Shown: one piece after another, positions 39,118-49,950 of the stretch
Position numbering within the stretch: position 1 is the first letter of the stretch
How the letters are laid out: each line of letters begins with the position of its first letter
Source: Chamaecrista fasciculata
Taxonomy: Eukaryota > Streptophyta > Magnoliopsida > Fabales > Fabaceae
DNA length: 64,000 nt
NCBI GenBank assembly: GCA_003254925.1
Contig: QANZ01004226.1
Coordinates: 62,001 to 126,000 of the forward strand
Direction: 5' to 3'
The notes under the pieces: model-generated
Seen by the model: only the letters and a program-made list of their open reading frames with translations
What the model was told of the DNA's origin: nothing
Databases searched by the model: none
Position numbers and translations under genes: made by a program

Positions 39118-40242
39118 TCAGATGTACGAAGATTCATCGTAAGTGAGATCAGAAGCCGAAAGCTCGCTCCTGCCTCCACCACCGTGTTTCTTTCTCCGGT
39201 TACCTCCTCCGCAAGTAATCGTGAACTCACACCCCAATGCCGTCCCAAAGCACGTGAACAATCCACTCCGGCTTCTTCTTCTCATGTTTCGCCGCGACGA
39301 TTGTTTCAGCTTGTGGTACTCCATATTATCATCGCTCACCGGCGGAAGCTCTGTTTTCCATCGTTCGATCTTCGTCTTTAGTGCTTCCGTTTTGTTTGTA
39401 TTCCTCGCCGACCACTCATCCAATCCTGAGTTTCCGGTCATCGACATAGGCATCGGATACAGTCCCTTTGCTATCGCCGCCGCCACCACCGACGGCGAAG
39501 GTCCTACATCAGAACAGAGAGATCCATTCGCGTTCATAATCGTTCCTTTCGGAGGCTGTACACACATGAATTCCTCTCCGTTGTCGTTATGAGCAGGAGT
39601 GGGTTGATAGGTATAATCATTGATGGTGGAATCATTCTTCTCGCTCTGAGAGCGTTGAAGCGTCAAAAGCTTAATTGGATCGAAAGGCTCGTTGTTGTAA
39701 TGAGGCTTCTGAGGCGTTTTGTGCGGCTTGACGGGGTTATAATCGTAGTCTCCGATGGCAGAGGCGCTGAGTTCGGAATACATAGGCATGCTTCGCTTGG
39801 TGCTATCAAGAAGGGAAACGCCCATGTTGAGAATTCCCCTAGGGCGTCCCGACGGCCGGCGAATCTGCAACGCCACGAATTGGAGTTTGGATTTGCGATT
39901 GACGCCGGAGCGAGCCGAGGGAGGGAGGAGGCTGCTGATGAGAACGCCCACGGTGCCTATTAGGATGTCGCGGAGCCAGGCGGTGGCGTAGATCTCGATC
40001 ATGATGGCGGAATCAGGAGCGTTCAGGAAGTCGTCGTCGACGCGGAACACGAATTTCTCGTTCCATCGAGGATTGGTGTCGCCGTCTTCGTCGATCTGAG
40101 TGCTTAATTTGCGGTCAGGATGGATCCACGCGACGGCGTAGGCTCTGGTGCATTTGGAAACAGGAGCGAGATCTTGTGCCGATATGAGATTGATCTCTAG
40201 AAGCTGAAACGGGGCAGCGATTGAGGAAGAAAGCATAGACAT
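39118..40242 (-). CDS. C2-domain protein, SRC2-like
   Basis: Single-exon gene of 374 residues. A C2 domain occupies about residues 10-145 (LLEINLISAQDLAPVSKCTR, then AYAVAWIHPDRKLST, NPRWNEKFVFRVDD, IMIEIYATAWLRDILIG), the arrangement of the SRC2/BAP-type plant C2 proteins, which bind membranes and phospholipids, often in cold or calcium signalling. The acidic calcium-binding loops are only partly present, so calcium dependence is uncertain. The middle is disordered and Pro/Asn/Ser-rich; the end has a basic, arginine-rich stretch (RRNMRRRSRS), a short Cys/Gly-rich segment and a tail ending DESSYI. The coding GC content is clearly higher than that of its flanks. Start chosen as the first in-frame ATG; length normal. 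Precise role not known. Confidence 0.85.
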   Translation of the reverse strand: MSMLSSSIAAPFQLLEINLISAQDLAPVSKCTRAYAVAWIHPDRKLSTQIDEDGDTNPRWNEKFVFRVDDDFLNAPDSAIMIEIYATAWLRDILIGTVGVLISSLLPPSARSGVNRKSKLQFVALQIRRPSGRPRGILNMGVSLLDSTKRSMPMYSELSASAIGDYDYNPVKPHKTPQKPHYNNEPFDPIKLLTLQRSQSEKNDSTINDYTYQPTPAHNDNGEEFMCVQPPKGTIMNANGSLCSDVGPSPSVVAAAIAKGLYPMPMSMTGNSGLDEWSARNTNKTEALKTKIERWKTELPPVSDDNMEYHKLKQSSRRNMRRRSRSGLFTCFGTALGCEFTITCGGGNRRKKHGGGGRSELSASDLTYDESSYI

Positions 40243-40844
40243 TGATTCAATTCAATGAATGAATTCAACTAGTTAATTATTAAGTTAGTTTCTGGTGAAA
40301 TCGATTCAATGATAATTGATGTGTGAGTATGTATGGTGGTGGCTTTCACACCCACCCCACCCTGCAAAATCAACCCTAGCTAGGCTTCTATCTCCCTCCC
40401 TCTTCTTCGTCTTCCCAAGAGGTTTTGATTATATTGGGCATACACATACCGCTCGTGCATCGATCCACCTGTCACCATCATGGGGATTCATTCCGTTACT
40501 TCACACGTGACTTCGGCTTGCCAAAACCGACTCTCCCTAACAATTTCCATTCCCATATATGCATGCACTTAATTGTTTCACTTTTAATTTACATCCACTA
40601 CTTTACCAATTACGACACACTGGATCCAGAATATTTATAATTTCTTCCTTCAATTCAATTAACAAACTCTGGCAAAGTTTATATATTTTAAAAAATTTAA
40701 ACGTTTTATTTGATACATATTTGTTTAGAGATCGACTAAAAGATGTGCGTATCCTCTCTTGATAATTTAAAATTAGCAAAATAGTGGATCACATTGCTAA
40801 AAAGGGATAGTTTCCGAACAGTCTAATTCAAATTCAAATAATAT

Positions 40845-41430
40845 TATATTATAGGCAAAACACCCTTTCGTGCCCCTAACATTTGCGTTGATTTTCAGTT
40901 ATGCCCCTAACGCTTTATTTGTGTCAGTTGTGCCCTCAATGTGAAATGTTAGTTTCAATTATGCCCCCAATTTCAATCATCCACAAAAAAATACACCATT
41001 TTCGTACGTTTTGAGTTCAGATTTAATCATATTTCATATGGGTTTTAATTTTCGGACATCACAAACTTGATTTCTTGGATCAATTTCAAAGATTAAGCTC
41101 AAAATAGCCCCAAATCTGAAGAAAATCAGACCGATGAACCCTAAAAAGAACCAAAATGAAATGCAGCAAAACGAAGCATTTTTCTCAAAATTTCCATGTG
41201 CAAAATGATCCTTAGGAACTAAAAATGAGTACCCATAAACTCATTTATCAAAACAAACTGAAACGAACACGGATCGAAGCTCAGAAGTTTCGAAAAACGG
41301 TACACTAACGAGGATGGGGACATAATTGAAACTAACGTTTCACATTGGGGACACAAATGAAACGTTAGGGGCATAACTGAAAATCACCGCAAATGTTAGG
41401 GGCACGAAAGGATGTTTTGCCTATATTATA
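40845..41430. mobile_element. MULE-type MITE with perfect 9-bp target duplication
   Basis: The element itself is 40854-41421 (568 bp). It is flanked by TATATTATA at 40845-40853 and the identical TATATTATA at 41422-41430. The terminal inverted repeats start GGCAAAACA and run about 125 bp, containing GTGCCCCTAACATTTGC and CAGTTATGCCCCTAACG. A 9-bp duplication with long inverted ends is the signature of Mutator-like transposition. No transposase is encoded, so it was moved in trans. Confidence 0.85.
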
Positions 41431-42559
41431 TAATTTCTTGTTTGGAATTTCAGTTCGGGCAGTTTCCTTTTAGGGTAAGGACTGGGTTGTCCTCAACCTC
41501 CATCTAGTTATCTATCTATCTATTCTCCTACTTTTGCTTTAAAGATATATTGGATTTCTTTGTTAGCAATTTTCTATTTGGTGGACTCACATATTTTATA
41601 TTTTATTTGTACATAATGGGCTATTAAATATTTATAATTAGTCCAATTAATTTATGGATCTCATTGTTATTATTTATGGACTAATTATGTTATTTTATGA
41701 GTCTGGGTTAAATAAATAAATAAAATGTGTAGAAACCATAAAGCCCAACCTTGTTGATGGGCCAAGGCTATTTTGGGCTAGGCATCTCTAGGGTTGTGGT
41801 TCCCCAAAGTGGGATAGTTATATATAGGAGTTAGTCAGGAAAATCAGACTAATTTTCAGAAACCTATTGTGTCACTCTCATATCCATCTTGTGAGAGGGT
41901 TTTGACAACTATCTAACACTTTGGAAGAATTCAACCCGCCTTCGTGCTGATTAGCGATGGATCAAGGTAGGTTCTTTATTGTTCTTCTTTTGTGATTAAT
42001 TCTTGAAGTTATCTTTGTTAAAGATCATGTTTTACAACCATTGTGATCATGTTTTACAACCATTGTTTTCGCTTCCGCCTTCAGTATTATATATTCTTGT
42101 ATAATTTCTTTAGTTGGTTGTAATTTTGGGCCATCTGTAATTAAATTGCAGATGTAAGGATAAGCGAACCATTTTCCTTTCTAAGATGTTCGTTGAAACA
42201 GCTGAATTATATTGCAGTTTGGCTTTTTTGACTTAAATTATGACTTTACGAGCGCTCTTTTAATTATAGTTACACTTACACCTAGCTATATGTTTACCTG
42301 CCAATTCCATCCTCCGTAGCTTAATTGTTAAGTCGAAGCTCTCAGATATATCAACAACGAAACATGAAAAAAGTTATTGACTTTACTGTTTTCTTCAGAG
42401 TTGACATAACTTATGAAAGAGTATAATTAGTTGTACACATATATCTATAGATCGAAGATACAAGCAAAGCTCTCTCTTTGTTGTTCTATTTCTTGCCTAC
42501 CACGAAGTTATGGGGTTTCTTAAATTCCTATCCCTATTTTTGGTATTAATGAACAGATT
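41431..42559. other. Intergenic stretch with a promoter-like region
   Basis: A TATATATAGG near 41820 is followed by a moderately GC-balanced 150 bp, but no open frame of note follows. A perfect 22-bp tandem repeat starting GATCATGTTTTACAACC occurs at about 42024-42067. No gene or end-repeat partner is identified. Confidence 0.35.
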
Positions 42560-43990
42560 TTAATTTTTAAACCATTCATCAAACTATATCAATTTTACTG
42601 TTCATTTCTAAAGCACATCATCTTACTACGCAGGGCGCATACAGAAAACAAGACTAGCAAAATTTAATTTTGAGAAAAATTTAAACGCAAGGCGCACACA
42701 ACAAATTGGATCTACAGAAATTTTTTCCAAATTCTTTTTCTTAAAACGTAGGGCGCACACAACAAATTGAATCTACAGAATTATTTTTTCAAAAGTTTTT
42801 TCACCCTAGGCGCGTATGGAGAAATGGAACAAATTCAAAATTAAATTTTTTGTCCAACTATTTGGAGGGCGCATATCACATATGCACCCTCCACAAATTA
42901 AATTTCTTTTAATTGATTAAAACTATATTTTTGGTTTTTAATATTGTTTCTAAATTTCATTTTAGTACATAATGTATTTTTTGTTCTATTTTAATGTGCG
43001 ATTCAAATCTGAATGCGATGAAATTAAAGCTAAAAGTTAAAGTGATTAATTTTTAATTTTTCTAGTTGGAATTATTAGTAAACAAGGTGAAATCAGGCCC
43101 GAAAATGGACCGTTTGTTTCATGAATTTGGTCATATCTCTCTTGTTTCAAATTCAAATGCAACAAAATTGGAGTTGCAAGTTACTCTTGACGAGTTCTTT
43201 ATCTGTCTAGTTGGGACCGTTGATAAACGAGGTCAAATAATTCTTCGAAAGTAAGTTTGGAGAAAACATCAACATCAGCATTTGAAGTACTATTTGACTT
43301 CGTTTATCAACGGTCTCAACTAGATAGATAAAGAACTCATCAAGACTAACTTGCAGCTCCAATTTATTGCATTTGAATTTGAAATGAGAAAGATATGACC
43401 AAATTCATAAAACAAGTCCATTTGGGACCCGATTTCATGCTTGATTTGACCTCGTTTACCGATAATTTCAACTGGGCAAATAAATAATTAATCAAATTTA
43501 ACTTGTAACTTTAATTTCATCGCATTCAGATTTGAATTATGCATCAAAATAGAGCAAAATATACATTATGTACTAAAACGAAATTTAGGAACAATATTAA
43601 AAACCAAAATAGATTTTTGATCCATTAAACGAATTGCTATTTAATTTGGGTATGCTTCATTTGTGATATGCGCACTCTCCACAACACAAATTAATAAATC
43701 AACAATTGTTTCATTTGTACTATGCGCCCTATGTTTCATTTGCAAGTTACTTGTGTTGTGGGTGAAAAAAAAAAATTTGAATGTTCCATTTATTGTTAGC
43801 GTCTTGTGTTGTGGGTGAAAATATTAAATTTTTAAACATTCCATTTAAAGATAGCGCCTTGTGTTGGGTAGAAAATTAAATTTTTGAATGATTCATTTGT
43901 TGAATGCGCCTTGTGTTCTGAGTATTAATTTTTGAATGGTTCATTTGCTGAACGCACCCTGCGTTCTATTGTTATCTACTTTAACTCATG
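42560..43990. repeat. Large foldback element with mirrored short repeats
   Basis: Two near-perfect inverted arms, about 42923-43243 and 43286-43620, roughly 90 percent identical by eye, surround a loop of about 40 bases. Outside the arms, the left side carries four or five copies of a GGCGCAYACAACAAATTGA-like word (42640-42880), and the right side carries the same kind of word inverted (43660-43960, TTGTGTTGTGGGTG and GCGCC). The outermost words ACTGTTC and GAACAGT also pair. No coding frame is conserved. The structure resembles foldback elements related to Mutator-like families; related copies lie at 49.1-49.9 kb and from 63.5 kb to the window end. Confidence 0.75.
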
Positions 43991-44338
43991 CACCCGAACA
44001 GTGAAAATGACATATTTTGCTAAATAGTTTAAAATGAAAATAATACTTTAAAAAATAAGTATACTTTTCACTTTTCTCAAGTTCTGATATATAAATAAGT
44101 ATAAAACAGAGAATGTTCGGGTTGGACGCAAGATTTAAAAATGGAATGAAAAATGTTTGACGTGTTTCCTAATTCATTCGGTAGATACAAGTAGGAATGA
44201 AAAATGTATACCAATTACCAAAACCCAACCCCCTCAAGCTTAATTAGCCACTCCATCCTACTAGCTCATAAAGTAATTAATAATTCATACATATAATTGA
44301 AGCACTTGATCGATGAAACCGAACCAGATAAATCGAAA

Positions 44339-46469
44339 ATGGATTCTCATTCTCCCCTACCATTATCATCTCCTTCAAACCTCCAAATTCTCACTCTGTT
44401 ATTCCTCTTCCACCTCATGACACCTGCTTCTTCCGATTCCACCGCATTCGTATTCAAAAAGTGTGCAACAGCAACACAATCCCAGAACCCTCAATTTCGG
44501 TACTCCGAAACCCTAGATTCCCTTTTCGCACAACTCACCGCCCAATCCTCCCAATCCTCCTTCTTCAAAACCATGGAATTAATCGGAAACCAGGATGATC
44601 ATGATGATAATACCGCCATTATATCAGGGCTGTTTCAGTGCAGACAGGATCTCACCACACAAGATCAATGCCTCCGATGTGTACAATCGCTTCCCCAAAT
44701 ATTCACCACCATGTGCGGCCACTCCACGGCGGCGCGTGTTCAGCTCGAGGGTTGCTACGCGCAGTACGAAACCGAAGGGAGCGATCAATCGGGAAGTAAT
44801 AATAACGTCGACGATCAGGATCTTCAGGTGCTTCACGTGGTTTGTGGTGAAGCGCGTGAGAAAGATCATATTGATGGTGATAATAATTATTACGCGATGG
44901 AATTGGAGGGGGCGTTTGGGGCGTTGGAAAGTGGGATTCAGAACAGCGTGAATAATGGGTTCTATAGTGGGCGTTACGAATCAGTGGAAATGATGGCACA
45001 GTGTGAAGAAGACGTTGAACGTTGTGAATGCAGCGAATGCGTGAGCGATGCAGTACAGGTTGCTCAACGACAATGTGCACTCTCGCTTTCTGCTCAGATA
45101 TATCTTCAAAAGTGCTTTATTACCTATAACTATCACCCCCAACACTCATTCTCAGGTAATTTTGTCAAAATTTTACTTTAGTCCTTGACATATAGGGTTA
45201 ATTCTGTTTTGGTCCTCAAATTTTTCTATTTGTTCAATTATTAGTCCAAAACATAATTTCTTTTTGTTTCTATCCTTATCTCTGAGCTACATGGGCGTCC
45301 TAATAAATTAATTGTGAGAGAAAGAAATAAATATCAACTATATTTTTTATGGAAAAAGTAACTAATTTCGTCCTCAAACATTATATTAATTGTCAATTTC
45401 GTCCTCAATCTTTTTTTTCCTGTCAATTTCGTCTTCAATATTTTACATTTTGATTAATTTTATCCTTTGACTAACTTCTTTCAATAAATTAATGTCAGGA
45501 TGCATCTTGTTTTTCAATGTGAGTGAGGATTTGACTTTATTTTTCGATCAATTTTACATTACATATCATTAGTCACGTAAATTTTGTCATTAATATTTGG
45601 CTAAAGTAAGAGCAAAGGATAAAATTAACAAAAATGTGAAACATTAAGGACAAAATCAACAGTAAAAAAAGACTGGGGACGAAATTGACAGTTGGTGTAA
45701 AGTTTGAAAACGAAATTAGTACTTTTACCTATTTTTATTTACAATTTGTGATTGAGAAATACTTTTTTTCTTCTTGGTTTATCAACTCCCTTATTTAGGC
45801 ATGTCTTCTTGTTCATCTTAATTGTCTAAATCAAAGATAACAACAAATGCTAAACAAAATCATGTTTTAGATTAATAGTATATATAAAATCCTTATTTAT
45901 CTAACATGTGCCTTTATGGCACATTTTAAGGTTTCTTCTGATTAGTTAATAGAGCATCTCATATCTTGAAATCTACGAAAATTCATTTAAAATATAATTT
46001 TAATGTTTGAAAACTCATTTGATCAATCAAAAGAATGAGTCATATAATAAAAAGAAGTTTGAGACCAAACATACCAATCACAAGAAGTTGAGGACTGTAA
46101 TAGAATTTGTCCTATAATAACTAAAATAAGATTTTGACCATTATTATTTAATTCATCATCCAATCTGGGCTTTAATATATCATTAATTTGTGGATATCAA
46201 GCTTTAAATAACTATAATACTCATACTTTTTTATTGTGATTTCCATTAAAATACTAATTATGTAGCATGGGGACAATGCAATGAATGAATTAATAGTTTC
46301 TCTCATGTTTGCCTTTATTGATTGTATGAACTTTACGAGCGCAGGAGCGAAAAACAGCAACACAGAAAGATTAGCTGCGATTGTTGTCGGAGGGGCTGCT
46401 GCTGTTTGTTTGGGTTTGATTTTCATGTTCTTTATCAAATCCCGATACAGAAAAGACGACTTTGATTAG
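44339..46469 (+). CDS. Plasmodesmata-located protein (DUF26/Gnk2 repeats)
   Basis: Two exons, 44339-45155 and 46345-46469, giving 313 residues. Order: signal peptide (about 1-33), two DUF26 (Gnk2-type) domains, a single membrane span (about 283-303) and a short basic-acidic tail (SRYRKDDFD) with no kinase. That layout is the PDLP family, type I membrane proteins that sit in plasmodesmata and limit cell-to-cell traffic. The second domain has the standard C-X8-C-X2-C (CEEDVERCECSEC); the first has CRQDLTTQDQCLRC, one residue longer. The only in-frame ATG is at 44339; an upstream TTG extension is not credible. The intron (1189 bp) carries nested inverted repeats. Which PDLP it is cannot be told here. 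Confidence 0.88.
45187..46116. repeat. Outer inverted-repeat element in the PDLP intron
   Basis: Left end words (TAGGGTTAATTCTGTTTTGG, then TCCTCAAATTTTTCT) return inverted at the right (GTTGAGGACTGTAATAGAAT then TTGTCCTATAATA). The internal TTAGTCCAAAAC is matched inverted by GTTTTAGATTAA near 45868. It resembles the copy near 61.0-61.4 kb. A second element sits inside it. Confidence 0.45.
45351..45729. repeat. Inner inverted-repeat element nested in the PDLP intron
   Basis: Ends GGAAAAAGTAACTAATTTCG and, inverted, GGTAAAAGTACTAATTTCG, with further paired words CAATTTCGTCC and GACGAAATTG inside. Flanks ATTTTTTAT and TATTTTTAT are similar, which could be a worn 9-bp duplication. It lies wholly inside the 45187-46116 repeat and so inserted later. 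Confidence 0.55.
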
Positions 46470-46797
46470 GGAGTACTAACATTTCTGATATTAGAAGGCA
46501 GTGTTAACTTTTTGCCTCTAATTTGTAACCTAATATACAAACATTTATGAGATTATCAGGCCGTGTTAACTTTCTATTTGTATTAAGATTGTGTTTGGGA
46601 GGAAAATCTGAGTGGAAATAAACAAAACAAAATATGGGATTTATCATTTAATTTGTTCAAAAGATAAATTGGTGGTGTGGAATTTTTTTTTATTGTTTAA
46701 ACTTAAGATATTTCAAATTGCAACATTTAAAAATATAACAAAATAATATTTTAGTTCCATTTACTCTTCTTTTTCTATTTTTAAACGTTAGCTAAAC

Positions 46798-47029
46798 AAA
46801 ATAATCAAATTGGTAGCCAACAAAAGTTGACTCAGTTGGTAAGGAGTCGACTTATAACCCACAAGATCGTGAGTTCGATTCCCACTGCCGATGTGATGAC
46901 CTTGTTGGTAGGCGATCTGTAAGTACCTCTTTAAGCGCTCATAGAGCCTGGAGACCTGCCCTGGCCTTGGTGAGCCCCCGGGGCCCAACTCACCTAAACT
47001 TTTTCTTCACCAAAAAAAAATAATCAAAT
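46798..47029 (+). mobile_element. tRNA-derived SINE with target duplication
   Basis: The body is about 46811-47017. Box A-like CTCAGTTGGTAAGGAG and box B-like GAGTTCGATTCCC lie about 35 bases apart, the internal RNA polymerase III promoter of tRNA-derived SINEs. The 3' end is TTCTTCACC followed by a run of A. The flanks AATAATCAAAT match on both sides (46799-46810 and 47018-47029). A single N follows at 47030. It sits about 340 bp past the PDLP stop. Confidence 0.8.
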
Positions 47030-47030
47030 N

Positions 47031-47165
47031 ATACCCAATGGGCCGGGGACCCTGAAATTTACCCTATGGGTATGGGTCTGGACCCGAACCCATCCTTAAT
47101 GGGTACGGGTCCGGGTATGGTGGTACCCTACCCGTACCCTACCCATATACCCATTAGTAATAATA
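47031..47165. repeat. GGGTA-rich palindromic low-complexity stretch
   Basis: Repeated words such as GGGTACGGGTCCGGGTAT and TACCCTACCCGTACCC run in both orientations, so the strand can fold on itself. Similar stretches are scattered in plant genomes; I assign no family. Confidence 0.6.
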
Positions 47166-47334
47166 AAAATATTTTTATATATAAAAAATATAATACTTTG
47201 ACACTTTATATTGAGAAAATATTAAAGTTTTTATAAATATTGAAATATTTCATTAATGTATTCATATTTATGATTTATTTTTTTATTTTTAGTAGTTATA
47301 GATGTAAAAAGTTGGATGAATATAAATTTNTATC

Positions 47335-47760
47335 CATGGTTACAGGCAGAAGAAAAGCTTTATCAGAAGTAGATCCCAAAGCAAAGTGCAGAGTGCTAGG
47401 CTTGTTGGAGGCGAGAATGACTTGAGTGTTGAACTTCCCAGTCTGACTAAGCACAATGTCTCGCAGAGTTGTACAAATAAACAGATGATGATAAACATTC
47501 TCCTGATTAGATCTCTTACCAAGTAGCGTACACCTACCCTGCACAAAGACCAAAAAGTACACAGTAGTAACCCGTCTAATCTTACAGTCAAAAATCATGA
47601 TGGTGGGACCTGTAAGGTGAGTAATTCGGCATATAGGCCAAGAGACTTTAGTGCGATCCTTTTGCGGACCTAAAACGATCTCACTCGTTTGCCTGGTCGT
47701 AGAAACACAAACATTCCAAAAAGAAACCGCACTTTGAAAAGTCTGAACAGGATCGGTAAG
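47335..47760 (-). mobile_element. Probable LINE remnant (zf-RVT-like 3' portion)
   Basis: On the minus strand this reads IRRVTTVYFLVFVQGRC..., then ENVYHHLFICTTLRDIVL, which resembles the zinc-binding domain after LINE reverse transcriptases (consensus CxxC...HLFxxC...). One of the expected cysteines is missing. The frame is short and followed upstream by material without a reverse transcriptase frame, so this is a broken 3' fragment. Composition is more balanced than the flanks, in line with former coding DNA. Confidence 0.4.
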
Positions 47761-47874
47761 AGCTAATCATATTCAAATTACTTGGAATAAGGCTTATCCA
47801 TCCGGTCGATGTCTTTTTTAAAGTCAATCGGCTATAAAGTGATTGATTGGACCAAGCCCATCTTGGGATTGTCT

Positions 47875-49066
47875 TATTTTGTAGGCCAAAGTCTTATTTT
47901 GGTCCCCAAGTTATGCTCAGTGTTTCAAATTGGTCCCTCAGTTATTTTTTGTTCCATATTGGTCCCCCAGTTATTCAAAACTTGACAAAGTTGGTCCCTC
48001 TAACCGTTTCCATCCATTTTTCTGTTAAAAAGAGATAAAATTAATTTTTAACTCTTAAAAGTTTAATTTTTTTGTATCAAAGACTTTTTTTTCTATAATA
48101 GAACCAAAATGTAAGAAAAGACCTTGTTAATGGAAGTTGAATTATTAGGGGCAAAAAAAAACTTTGGGGTTCTCTCTCTCTCTCTCTAAACTGACCTTCT
48201 TTTCTTTTTCTGGTTGTGTCCTTGGCAATTTTTCATTTTAGCTGCGATAACTATAGCCTTTTGACGCTTTCTGGGGGTACATGCTTTAGAATTTTACTAT
48301 TTGGTGTTCTTGAGCTTCAACCCCAACATTCTAATACTATATAGATTCCTGATTTTTCATGGGGTTCAACTTCTGATGCTTTAATGGTTAGAGGCTTTAG
48401 AATTTATTGGCAGGTGTTGTTGAGCTTCAACAACCGCTGTGAATGTTCTTTATTATTTGGCGTTTTAATTTACCAAAATCTTGGAAGTCTGAATTCTTCC
48501 TGAAATTGCTGGGTATGAGAGCATTTAGTAGTTAGTAAGCTTTCTTGATGCTCTACTGCCAAAACTATCTGTAGATCAATGCTCTACTCCATACGCCTAA
48601 TTCTAATTCCAATTGAAAGCGTAAGATCAAAATGGGTGTACGTAGTAGTAAATCTGGAATTCAAGATCTATAAACTCTTTCATCGTCTTCGTCTCCTCAC
48701 CAGCATCATCGTCGACTTCATCTGCGACGGGGGGAAATCTTGGGTAGTAGGTGGATATTCATAGGTGGAAGAGAGAGAGAGAATATTTCCCAAAATAAAC
48801 TAAAACCCAAGTTATTTCTTCTATCTTATATTTTGGTTCTATTATAGAGAAAAAGGTCCTTAATACAAAAAATTTAAACTTTTAGAAGTTAAAAATCAAT
48901 TTTGTATTTTTTTTAATAGAAAAATGGATGGAAACGGTTAGAGTGACCAACTTTGTCAAGTTTTGAATAACTGGGGGACCAATATGGAATGAAAAATAAC
49001 TAAGGGACCAATTTGGAGCACTGAGCATAACTGGGAGACCAAAATAGGACTTTGGCCTATTTTGTA
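47875..49066. mobile_element. MULE-like element, long inverted ends, perfect 9-bp duplication
   Basis: The element is 47884-49057 (1174 bp), flanked by TATTTTGTA at 47875-47883 and the same TATTTTGTA at 49058-49066. Terminal inverted repeats start GGCCAAAGTC and extend about 250 bp (to near 48130 and 48815) at roughly 90 percent identity, with phrases such as CAAAACTTGACAAAGTTGGT in both. The inside (about 48180-48770) has no transposase, but part of it (48660-48740) is GC-rich and unlike the arms. It is non-autonomous and may carry captured host sequence. Confidence 0.85.
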
Positions 49067-49094
49067 TGATCTTTTATTAATTTTTTGTCAAAAG

Positions 49095-49950
49095 ATTTTA
49101 GTCATAAAGGTATGTCATGCTGTTTATTTTGGTCCTTTATATTTTAAATTATTCATATTAATGTTAAATGTTAGTAAAACATTTTATTTTAATAACAAAT
49201 TATTGAATATGGTTATATTTTTTTAATTTAATTTTGAATGTTACGAGTCTAGAGCTACGTATTTATTTTGAAAAGTACATTTTCTATCTAGTTGGAGTCG
49301 TAAGCAAACAATGTCAAATCAAGTCCCGAAAGTATACTACTAATTTCACTATCAAACAAGCACAATTGGTCATATCTCTTCACAAGTCTTTTTTTTTTTC
49401 AATTGGGACCGTCAGCAAATGAGATCAAATCAGACTTGAAAGCGAGGTTCAGACCAAAAAGTAAAAATTTATGAAAAATTGGTTTTAAACTCACTTTCAA
49501 ACCCGATTTGACCTCACTTAATTTGTTGACGATCCCAACTGGGTAAAAAAAACACTCGTTAAGTGTAATTTGTAGCTCCAAACTCATCACGATCCCAACT
49601 GGACAAAACTTACATCAAGTTCCCTACATCCTTGCTATCAAATTGTTTTATCCTATGACCAAATTGTTTTGTTTGATCGTGGAACTAGTGGCTTAACTTT
49701 GGTACCTAATTTGATCTCGTTTGTTGACAGTTCCAACTAAATAGAGAAAGTACTATTTGAACGCAACACGTAGTTCTAAACTTGTCACATTCAAACTTAA
49801 AACGGAAGAAATATGATTATTCAATAGTTTGGGATCAAAATAAAACATTTTACTCACATTTAGGATCAATATAAATTTTTTGAAACATAAATGACCAAAA
49901 TAAATACAAGGGTATACATTTAGGACCAAAATGCCCATTTTACCTTAATT
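49095..49950. repeat. Second copy of the foldback family
   Basis: Contains the family words (TCTATCTAGTTGGAGTCGTAAG near 49285 in shortened form, GGGACCGTCAGCAAATGAG, GACGATCCCAACTGG, TTGTTGACAGTTCCAACT) in both orientations. Outer parts carry TTTTGGTCC and GGACCAAAA. It is more diverged and rearranged than the copy at 42.6-44.0 kb; limits are approximate. Confidence 0.55.

Noticed and set aside
39143-39963. Plus-strand open frames opposite the C2 gene
   Set aside because: They are antisense shadows of the GC-rich C2 coding exon with no recognisable domain.
41460-42200. Possible solo LTR (TATA-like word followed by a balanced stretch)
   Set aside because: No partner repeat, no terminal dinucleotides or target duplication that I can define, and no element interior.
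44297-44338. Extended N-terminus of the PDLP protein
   Set aside because: The extension begins at TTG, not ATG, and would bury the signal peptide.
44595-45080. Other-frame open frames within the PDLP exon
   Set aside because: They overlap a well-supported DUF26 frame and have no domain.
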